Source: Malaya genurostris (Eukaryota > Arthropoda > Insecta > Diptera > Culicidae). Taken from it: DNA of 64,000 bases. Positions 1 through 8,953 of this stretch are shown in pieces. The notes below the pieces were generated by a model. The model saw only the letters and a program-made list of their open reading frames with translations, searched no databases and was not told the DNA's origin. Positions within the stretch are counted from its first letter, which is position 1, and every line of letters begins with the position of its first letter. A program made the translations under genes and the position numbers. Location of the stretch: positions 81,960,525 to 82,024,524 of the forward strand of contig NC_080571.1 of the NCBI RefSeq assembly GCF_030247185.1, in the 5' to 3' direction.

Positions 1-340
1 CGCTGTTTAGTTAGGCAAAGGAAGCCCAACAGTGCAAGGGAAGCTAATACCGTTCGTAATTACATCACCACACGGAGAACCCACAAATCATAGAATTTCA
101 TAAATGAAATTGTTTCTGGTCTTGGCTATTTCAACTAAAAAGTTATTGGTTGAACTAACTCAGAATGAAAGCAGCAAATCGAAAAAAAACACACAAAAAA
201 TGAATTTTACAGGTAACCTAATCTGTCGTGTCAAAAATGAAGGAAATTCCATTTGCAATGACTTAATGTTGGATTAGAATGAATTTTACTGGTGGGGACT
301 AGAATTTGCATTCGGCTAACATTTACCAGTCAAACCGATG
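1..340. other. Unassigned AT-rich sequence
   Basis: I see no coding region, terminal repeat or known element in this stretch. It leads directly into a tRNA-like SINE head. Confidence 0.4.
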
Positions 341-420
341 TGTGCTTCTGTGGCTCAGTCGATTAACGGACGTACTTTGAGATCCAAAGATTCTCGGATC
401 AAGTCTCTGCTGCGTTCTCA
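341..420 (+). repeat. tRNA-like SINE head (A box and B box)
   Basis: A box-A-like segment (TGGCTCAGTCGATTAACGG, 351-369) is followed about 27 nt later by a degenerate B box (GGATCAAGTCTC, 396-407). A very similar arrangement is at 13484-13560. The spacing is that of a tRNA-derived pol III promoter, but no complete tRNA fold is evident, so this is more likely a SINE head or remnant than a tRNA gene. The 3' end is not defined. Confidence 0.35.
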
Positions 421-604
421 GTATTTTATTTTTTTATTTCATTGTTTTAAAATTACAATATTAAAAATTGAAAATAGTCATATAAACTGTTAAAAAACTC
501 TTTGGAATAATTGCACGATTAAAATTATATGTCCATTTACTTCAATTCGAACTGTCATGTATCTTTTTAACATGAAAAATTGAGAGAAATACTTCTTATA
601 TGCA

Positions 605-1505
605 TTTTGGCTGATAAGGCGGATATTGAACATAGCTGCGTCTTGTTTAACACCACTTGTGTAGTCGTTTATTTGTTTCCACCAGTTTGCTTTAAAATGC
701 GAAAGATTGGGGAACTCTCAGTAGAACAACGTTGATAGTAGAGATGGGCAGAACTGTTCGTTTTAAAGAACCGTTAAGACTTTGATAGTTCTACCGAAAG
801 AACTAGTTCTCCTGAACCGTTAATCCCTTCAACAGATAGTTTATTTGTTTCTACTAACAGTATATAAGAGCAAATTATGTTGATAAATGTATACTGAAAG
901 CATAGGCGAAGGAGATTTCACTGCGGTATTCGGTTCAAGAAATTCGCATTTTGAAGTCAATTGTTTGTCGTGTTAAAGAAAATTTGAATCTTTAAACCTA
1001 TAAAAAGAGGCAAAAGCTGTCAAAACGCAGCTCGAAACATGCAGCATCGATCAGATTTGTTCGATGCGATGCTCGCTGAAAATTTGAACTGTTTAATCAT
1101 GGACGACGGAACCTGTGTGAAACTCGATTCCAGAACCACCGGAATCCTTGTTGATACCGTAATTTTATACGGTGCAAGAAGGGCAGGAACTGAACCAGTC
1201 CGAACATCGATTCATGTCGAAAAACTGATTTGCAACCCTTCATCGCCACTGCTTCGATGAACAGAAAAATATACACCAAGGAACGTTTACAAAAACGACA
1301 TATGATTCGAAGCCATAGGGATTATATTGTCTTCTGGTTTTAACATTTCGTGATATCAACGGTAGAATGGTATACCACTAAAAATGTTACTTTCGTACCA
1401 CAGGGTATGAATCTATCAAATTACTAGCAAATGCGATCAACTAATGAGTTTTGGGCATTGCTGAAGACACTTTTTAGTAACCATGTCCTGACAGCCAAAA
1501 CCATA
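605..1505 (+). pseudogene. Decayed DD37E mariner transposase (copy A)
   Basis: This is a remnant of a Tc1/mariner-superfamily transposase, the enzyme that cuts and pastes its element at TA sites. Residues resembling NLNCLIMDDGTCVKLD around 1082-1128 match the first catalytic Asp block of the better preserved copy at 45490-45690. A segment near 1365-1475 still reads like the second-Asp-to-Glu block (VEWYTTKNVTFVP; NEFWALLKT). Stops and frameshifts are scattered throughout. Between about 736 and 905 the transposase is interrupted by foreign sequence with inverted AGAACTAGTTCT motifs, probably a small MITE. The 3' side runs into a family M repeat near 1545. Assignment rests on similarity to the other two DD37E copies in the window. 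Confidence 0.65.
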
Positions 1506-1544
1506 TAACAGTTTGAGAAAGATTGGAAAAATTGTCAAAAAACA

Positions 1545-1914
1545 AAAAATAAAAACCTGTTTTAATCCTCCTAGTGGTGTAATGATACCTTTCTCATACA
1601 GAATACTGTGGTATTCTATTCAAAATGTTTCTCTTCGATTCGATCTCTATTATATGTACATCCAGCACTGGAACCCGAGAAGTCGGTTCGTAGGGCCACC
1701 AACTAACATGATGTACAAACTCTACTAGTTTTTATTCAAACGTTGAAGATTTTATACGATTTTGCCATCGTACTTCTAACGACGATTTAAAATTTTGTTG
1801 TGTCCGAAAATATGCAGTAATTTCTGGTAGGACTATGAGACCTTTCATTTGACCCTAAGATTGGGAATATCGGTTCTGCAAATTCGGAGAAAACTGAGTG
1901 AGATCCAGTTTTGA
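1545..1914 (-). repeat. Family M modular repeat (interrupted by the hAT-like element)
   Basis: It opens with the reverse complement of the family M tail (CACTAGGTGGATTAAAACAGG type, near 1555-1590) and contains the 'GAGAAAACTGAGTGAGATC' type unit near 1888. The same unit resumes after the inserted element (3940-3975). See 13560-16080 for the best array. Confidence 0.5.
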
Positions 1915-1922
1915 GCATATGC

Positions 1923-3931
1923 AGGGAGGCAAGTGAATTAGCGATTTCAATTTCCCGGTTTTTCTCGGTGCGCGTGACTAAAAATTCCCGGTTTTTTTAA
2001 CAGGCCCAAATATCCTATGTTCTGGGTTTTCAAAATATTTTTCTCGTTCAAGCTTTAAGTTGAAATCCCATGTCCAAAAACAACATCGAGATTAGAGAAA
2101 TAAGAATTTTCGGGTATTTCCTTGGAATTACAATTAAAAATCTCATCCACAGTTTGTCCAAACGTTCATCTTTTGAACTAACAGTACCATCCAGCCCAAA
2201 GTATTCCATCTTTATTTTGTCTTTTATTTCGCCAGTAACTTCGATGTAACAATAGGATTAAAACAAGAAACACATCTGGCCAACGGTGATGAAAGTGATC
2301 AGTCTGAAACTTTGTATGTTTCTTCGAAAATAATTTGAGAGCAACAAATTATATTTTGTAGTAAACAGATTCAATAATAGTGAGTGCTCTTTGCATGTGT
2401 TCAACAATCATTCTTCAAACCAGCAAATCCATTGAGAAGTATAGAGAGCTATCATTTTTCAATAGAGAACTCCAGTTCACTCAATGTTCGAGGAGAACTA
2501 GTTCTTTTGGACTGTTCGCGGACTGACCATCCTGACTGACCCGATTACTTCTAACAACCAGTGGCGCCCCTTGACAGAATTTACGGGTTGTGCACTGCTT
2601 ATATGGTATGATATCAGAACCGTTTCGACGTTACAACTGAGACAGCAATTTGTTTTCAACTGCCATAAGCATAAGCCACTGTAGCCTTTCCTGAATGTGT
2701 GCATACAAGTTCTCACAGAGCCTATTCGACCAGTTGTTCAGTGCACGAGGTTCACATGAGGACGAGACGCCACTGCTAACATCATATACGATATACGATA
2801 ATCTTTCAGAGTTGGGTTTTGGTGAGAGAACAAAATCCATCCAGAATTCTTAAAATGTATGCTTGTCACTTTGGAAAAACAACAATCTATGCCTCTAGTG
2901 ACTGAGATGATAAAAATCTGATTCTCCTATCATCGACAATCTTCGACTGCTCCTTCGTCGACATCAATATCCTCATCATAGCTGATGATCTTTGAAAAAA
3001 ATTAAACATAGATTCACTAAACAGGCTCTAACGAACTTTGAAAAACTAATTTCAGCTGTCAAAGAAGGAAATTAAATGTTCCTTTCCTTGCAAACGATGG
3101 ATAAAGTATTCTCACAATTTGACATTACTGAGACAAATTTTGGTGAACTTAGAGGAATCATTAGCTGGCAACTAAAAACATGGCTCCTAAGAATTCTTTA
3201 AAAAAATTATTTAACATGTTACCTGATGCTACTTTTACAATGATGCATACGTATTCTGAAATTTGAAGACAAACACTAAAAAAGATCCTAAGTGCAAATA
3301 ATAGTTCCTCTTTCTTTACTCTTTCTTTCGATTATTACGGTTCTATCGGCAGTTCTTTTATCTTATACTTTGCAGAGACTGAAACTATGAAACTATCAAC
3401 TTTCGATCTGCTGTTAAAAAAATGTTGGAAAATACAGGAATACGCCGTAATAATTGAAAGAGAAAATAATCAAAGAGCAACTGTCATTTGCACTTGGAAC
3501 TTTTTCTTATATTTGTCGAAATTTAATACAAATCCAGCAGAAGCATCCACATTATCCTTATTTTTCAGTATGAGCATTCATTGTGCTGTTATTGATGACA
3601 ACTAAGAAAGCTCTTATTGATTTAAAATTGCTGTCAAGCCCATACAAAAACCGTTGAGACATGAGGTGTTGGCCCCATTTTCAATGGATTGTGCACCATT
3701 GAACCTGTGTGGGATAATAAGAGGTTTCGAAACTTGTACTGAACTTCTAGTTCAAGCACAAAATTGCCTTTAATTTTTCATTTGTTGTATCAGAAAAATC
3801 ATGATGCTGAAAATCGTTACTAAGATTAGGACTAGTAAATTTTTTCCCGGATTTGCACTAAAATTCCCGATTTTTTCCCGGTAAAACCAAATTTCCGACT
3901 TATTCCCGGTTTTCCGGTCACTTGCCACCCT
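1923..3931 (+). mobile_element. hAT-like non-autonomous element, copy 1
   Basis: Termini are inverted: AGGGAGGCAAGTGA at the left and TCACTTGCCACCCT at the right. The flanking 8 bp are GCATATGC (1915-1922) and GCATACGA (3932-3939), an eroded 8-bp duplication. Subterminal TTCCCGG motifs recur near both ends. A second copy at 41535-43988 has a perfect 8-bp duplication, which fixes these boundaries. There is no recognisable transposase; short open frames near 3387-3605 match nothing I know. It carries a nested MITE (2559-2775), and position 2136-2152 is the empty site for a LINE insertion seen in copy 2. An 8-bp TSD fits hAT, but the superfamily call is inference. Confidence 0.7.
2559..2775 (+). 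mobile_element. CAGTGGCG-type MITE nested in the hAT-like element
   Basis: Ends are CAGTGGCGCC at the left and GACGAGACGCCACTG at the right. Flanks CTAACAAC (2551-2558) and CTAACATC (2776-2783) match at 7 of 8 positions. The internal 'TTACGGGTTGTGCACTG' segment is shared with copies at 18091-18566 and about 42687-42895. Confidence 0.7.
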
Positions 3932-4004
3932 GCATACGACTATTTTCTCCGTTTAAATGGTTGGGTTTAAAGTTTATTGTCTATAAAATCGAACGAAACA
4001 ATTT

Positions 4005-4690
4005 ATTACTCAAGGGAGCACGTAGGCTCTAGCAAGGATGGCTTTTATCGTATCAAAGAACGTTCGCTGGCAACTCTTCAACGATTGAATCAGTGCCATC
4101 AAAGAGAATTGGAAATCATCGCAACAACAAAAACCCGGCATGGCTCTTTTAACATAGAATCGACACCAGTGCGAGAGCGAATTTCTCTCGATGACATTTC
4201 TGAGAATCGAAGGTTGGCACGCAGCTGTGGGGATCTTCTCTGAAGCAACAAACGGTCGCTTATTCTCGTTTCGCGATCCGATTCTATACAGGCAGTTGAT
4301 AATTGCGATAGAATCATTTTACTATTGCCGCTTATTGTAACTATGTGCATATAATCTTTGTATAAGTTGTGTCTATGAAAATGTATGTGAATGCTTCACA
4401 CAAGGGTTTTGAAATATTGCAACCTAGTATGAGAATCATCAAGTTGAACCATCGACTCGATTTTCTGCGATAATTGTCAACTTGCGATTCTCTCTTGGGA
4501 AATTCCACACAGCAACGATCATTATCAGACTGTAATTTTTTTTAAGGACCGTGAAATACTCATAGTATGAAGTGGAGCGAAGGAATGTAGAAAAATTTTC
4601 TCGCGGTTCATGCATTGAGAGACTCGAGTTCTCGTAGCATCTTCTACCGGATTGAAAATGTTGTATACAATATAGCAGCTTCTGTGAAAT
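4005..4690 (+). repeat. Dispersed repeat of about 660 bp, inverted partner at 19850-20510
   Basis: The segment from about 4030 (GGATGGCTTTTATCGTATC) to about 4665 is a diverged reverse-complement match to 19855-20500. Shared landmarks include the 'GACTCGAGTTCTCGTAGCATC' region cut short here (4621-4640) and 'GGTTTTGAAATATTGCAACC' (4404-4423). I found no coding potential supported between copies and no clear terminal repeats. A solo LTR or non-autonomous element is possible; the type is unknown. Confidence 0.55.
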
Positions 4691-4699
4691 TTTCGGCAA

Positions 4700-5970
4700 T
4701 CACCAACACTGGGCTCTAGCATTCTCAAAAAGCCATATTTTTTCTTTTGTATTTTGTTATAATGAAGCATTTCGATAATGTTTTGTCAAGTTTTTAAGTC
4801 AATCGAAGCAGAAATCTTGGGCCTGTGTGCGCCGCTCTTATTTCTTCGTAGTATGAGATCTATAAAGATAAAGGCCCATAACTTGAGTTTTGTTCCGATA
4901 GGCTTCAAAATTTCACAGAATATTCTTGAAATGTTTTACTATCAGAAAATAGAAAGAAAATAATAAATGATTTTTCAAAAGTGTTAGACCCTACCCGCCC
5001 CTTAAGTGACGGTGTACAATATTTAACACACTTTACCCTACAACTCCGGAACCGGAAGTCGGATCCAAATGAAATTCAGGAATGCTAGATATCCAACGTT
5101 GAAAGTATAACAAATAAAACTGAAATATCCGACACTTTTGTATAACTTCCACAGAAAACTAGTGCCGTCCATATTTTCTGGTACAGTCTTTAGAAGAAAT
5201 GGTGGTTACGAAAAAATTGGTAAATTCAAGCATACCGTATTTTCCAGAATAATAACAGAATGAATAGCGAACCACGCTGGATAGCAATGAAAGCGCCTCT
5301 CCTTCAAGGAAGAAAATAACAACGGGATCCGGCAAAAAAATAAACATTTAATATTGTATAACGACCGCGTTAAGCTTAATTGCAAACGAATAAAATAAAA
5401 CTTTATAAATTTTTCATAGCCGGTCTGCGCACATTTGAAAATTTGATCTATCATCCCTCTTTCCAACATTTTAGTGGTTGAATAGTATCTAACTGCTCAG
5501 TGAAATAAGAGCAATTCAAAAAATGAGTCATCATTAAACTTCACATGTTCCGATTGAAAGTAAATCTTGAACACGTATTTAACATGACAGACCATCTATT
5601 TTGCACGCATAGACTGTATTTGAAAAAGGGTGAATGATTTTATATTTGCACTTTTCACATGTCACTGTAGCTAGAAAATAATTTGTAAAAAATTGTGTCG
5701 AAGAAAAAGTTATGAGAATCGATTGAGAACTCAAACAAAAAATACTATTGAAAAAAAAGTCGAACACACAGTTGAAACCAGTTTTAGTTGTTTCTAAGAA
5801 TTCAACCTACTGTTTAAAAAAGCCAATAAGTCGTAAGAAAATAATTGGACAGAATAAAAGCAATACATTTACTCGTAGTAATCTTTCTGCTAGAAGTAGT
5901 CGTTCTTGAAATTTTTGGACAAGAAATTAAAAAAAACTTAGATTCTTGTTGAATTGTACCATTTTTTGTG
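4700..5970. other. Unassigned DNA with a short family M fragment
   Basis: About 4980-5140 contains the family M signature CCGGAACCGGAAGTCGGATCC. The rest is AT-rich with no supported gene. Open frames on the minus strand (5159-5767) are low-complexity and look like chance. Confidence 0.4.
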
Positions 5971-5971
5971 A

Positions 5972-5995
5972 TAGTTGAAGCTCGTACACTGTTGT
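5972..5995. repeat. Target-site duplication (24 bp), left
   Basis: This is identical to 8139-8162, beginning TAGTTGAAGCTCG and ending ACACTGTTGT. It flanks the retroposon on its left. Confidence 0.8.
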
Positions 5996-8138
5996 GATGT
6001 GATGTGTGATGTGAATGAAGCCACCATCAGTTCAAGGACTTGCCAGTGGATGCGGGTAGACTTACAGTAGCCCCGATATGACTCATCCATTCACTTTCTT
6101 ACTATAGCTGTTACCGAAAAGCGAACAAAAAGGGTTGGGCGGATATGTAAGTAGAGTTACTTACTCGTATTCCGCGGGAATAAAAGATGCTCTTCCAACC
6201 ATAATATCCAGTGCATGGATGAAGCATTTCGCTATACATGCTTGAACCCGCCTGATGGTTTGTTTGAGAAGGGCGCGTCAGACTCATTTCAAACCTTCAG
6301 AAGGAAACAAGTTTCCTTCAAGTGACTTGGGCTGGCTATCCACAATCCCTCGTCCAGTCGTCAATTCGTCCGATGCCCTGATGCTCCCTACCCTTTACGA
6401 CCCCGTGCAAAATGTTTTATATTGAAAAATACAATGAAACATAGTGTAATGAAATTAATATAACATGAAAAGATATAATAGATTACAAAATAATACAATA
6501 TAACATAATATAATATAATATATTTTAATTTAATATAATATAATACAATGTCATACAATATAATATAATATATCATAAAACAATATATAAAATAACATTT
6601 AGTGTAGAGTGTCAGTTATGCTCTTCTATCTTCGCAATACTGCAGGAAGTAGAATATTTCTCTTCTAATAACAATAATAATATCCACATCTATAAAAATA
6701 ATATATGTTATTATTATTGATGACAAATTAATAATAATAACAGTAAATATAATAATGAAAATAATAATAAAAAACGAATCTAATATAGTACAATGAATTA
6801 TATAATAAATAATAGAATGAATAAAATGATATGTTGCGATATGCTATGATATTATATTACTTGAATTTATATGTCATTTCTCATGCTCTCATTCTGCCCT
6901 CAACGCATTCCATCGACCAATTGTCACCACAGACACACGTGTAGGCATGAAACAGGAACCAGTGAGGACCAAGCTCACCTTGTGACGACCTTGATAGTTA
7001 GTTAAAAGATTACTTTAATAAAACTAATAATGATAATGATAACTTATAAGGAAAACAAATTTATATTTTGCGCAGAGGTACGTAGTACTACTCATAATAA
7101 ACCCTATAATATAATATAATATTATATAATATAATATAATACAACATAATACAATATAACATAATATAGTAGAATACAATATAATATAATATCATAAAAT
7201 ATAATATAATTATATAATATAATATGCTATGATGCAATGCAGTATAATACCATAATAACATAAAATAGTGTAAGACGATAATATATAGTATATAATATAG
7301 TACAATGAATTATATAATAATATAGTACAATGAATTATATAATAAATAATAGAATGAATAAAATGATATGTTGCGATATGCTATGATATTATATTACTTG
7401 AATTTATATGTCATTTCTCATGCTCTCATTCTGCCCTCAACGCATTCCATCGACCAATTGTCACCACAGACACACGTGTAGGCATGAAACAGGAACCAGT
7501 GAGGACCAAGCTCACCTTGTGACGACCTTGATAGTTAGTTAAAAGATTACTTTAATAAAACTAATAATGATAATGATAACTTATAAGGAAAACAAATTTA
7601 TATTTTGCGCAGAGGTACGTAGTACTACTCATAATAAACCCTATAATATAATATAATATTATATAATATAATATAATACAACATAATACAATATAACATA
7701 ATATAGTAGAATACAATAAAATATAATATCATAAAATATAATATAATTATATAATATAATATGCTATGATGCAATGCAGTATAATACCATAATAACATAA
7801 AATAGTGTAAGACGATAATATATGAAACAATATGCTATGATATAATATAACAGTTAATGTCGCAGTGTAAGTTACGCTCTTCTCATAATAAAAATAATAC
7901 TAATAATACATGATGTAATAAACGACAGAATTATATGTTACAATATACTATGATAAACATTGCACTTTAGGATGGGCTTCAACCTACAAGCCATTTCGCA
8001 CCCTCTCATTCTGCTACTAACGCAGAAGGCGATAGCACCCAGTCGACGCCGTTCTATTGACCAAATGTCATCATAGACGCTCGGGGAGGCATGAGATAGG
8101 GACTTGTGAGGACTTAGTTATCTCACCATTTGACGACC
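5996..8138 (-). mobile_element. Noncoding long-TSD retroposon with AT-array core, copy 1
   Basis: The body is bounded by identical 24-bp repeats. On the minus strand the head begins GGTCGTCAAATGGTGAGAT (8138 downward) and the end is CCTTGAACTGATGGTGGCTT followed by a CATCACA-type simple repeat (about 6025 to 5996). A long TSD plus a simple-sequence 3' tail and no inverted ends suggests target-primed reverse transcription, as in SINEs and LINEs. The same head and tail occur at 32657-33537. The core is TATAA/ATAAT low-complexity DNA. Diverged extra head segments near 6880-6995 and 7415-7530 show internal multiplication. No protein is encoded. Confidence 0.65.
6789..7825. repeat. Recent 537-bp tandem duplication inside the retroposon
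   Basis: The block starting TACAATGAATTATATAATAA at 6789 restarts at 7326, and the two copies are nearly identical to their ends near 7287 and 7824. One visible difference is ATATAATATAAT against ATAAAATATAAT around 7180/7717. Each copy holds one diverged head segment plus an AT array. Confidence 0.85.
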
Positions 8139-8162
8139 TAGTTGAAGCTCGTACACTGTTGT
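8139..8162. repeat. Target-site duplication (24 bp), right
   Basis: This is an exact repeat of 5972-5995. Confidence 0.8.
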
Positions 8163-8639
8163 ACAAAAATTGTATCGAAGAAGAAGTTATACAAAACCGA
8201 TTGGGAACTTTTAGAAAATGAACACTAGAACACAAGTCTAATGCGATTTCAAAAATTAAATTAACCGAAAAAATCTAATTAAAATAAACTCATTTGTTGT
8301 TAATTTGATTTGACTTTTTGACTTTTCAAAAAAGTTAAAATTAAAATGAATTTTCCAAGGAAAGGAGCTTTTTGTTTGTTTTCGATTTTCTTTTTGCGTA
8401 AATAGCAACAATAACATGTTTTTGTATGAGTTCAACTATTGTAATTATTCTATTCGTTGGTTTTCGGGTTGCAGACGGGGTTTTTTTAACCGTATTTAAA
8501 AGAAGTTTTTATTATCACTACAACGTTTCGACTATTTATTTATGTTTTTTTCAGGAAAATGAAAATGAATGTGTGCGCTATACAAAACAAAATATGTAAT
8601 TTTTTTATTAAAAAGACAACAGACAAGCTGATAAATAAT
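8163..8639. other. AT-rich flank with remnant of an older PLE
   Basis: On the minus strand 8517-8536 reads TAGTCGAAACGTTG, the GAAACGTTG end of a PLE hammerhead-like motif. An inverted partner is at 12071-12096 across the newer PLE. Otherwise no feature. 8629-8639 (TGATAAATAAT) is the left copy of the PLE target duplication. Confidence 0.5.
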
Positions 8640-8747
8640 CACTAATAGTACTGTTGTTGTACCGTTGAATTCCACTATGTTATATCACGTCATTACACTC
8701 TCACAAAGTCACTATTTTCACAGTCACTATTTTTCCGAAAGTGTTTC

Positions 8748-8812
8748 AAACGTTATAATACAGATACGTATTTCGGAATGCTATTTGCATCCTTCTTCAG
8801 TGTATCGGTTTT
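8748..8812 (-). ncRNA. Candidate hammerhead ribozyme in the PLE repeat
   Basis: On the minus strand CTGAAGA (8800-8794; consensus CUGANGA) is followed by a 6-bp stem GGATGC/GCATTC (8792-8787 with 8781-8776, one G-T wobble) closing an AAATA loop. Next come C, GAA (8774-8772) and a 4-bp stem ATAC/GTAT (8771-8768 with 8761-8758). An AAAC/GTTT pair could form an outer stem I, but its inner part pairs poorly. PLE pseudo-LTRs are known to carry type I hammerheads with short stem III, and the CAAATAG loop resembles the Schistosoma ribozyme. Activity is unproven; the A·C at the base of stem II is unfavourable. Confidence 0.5.
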
Positions 8813-8953
8813 ATAAGTTTATTGAAAGAATGCTGCAGTGAAGTTCCTTTTATACAAACGTAAGTAGGTAGAAACGTAAGTAGGTAAACCAAAAAAAGGA
8901 ACAAAAAAAAAAAAAAATGAAAGGTAAAAACAGGTAACAGAAAACTGGAAGAG

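Noticed and set aside
6388..6576. Open frame in AT-rich DNA, minus strand
   Set aside because: Translation is Tyr/Ile low-complexity sequence from a TATAA array, with no sign of selection.
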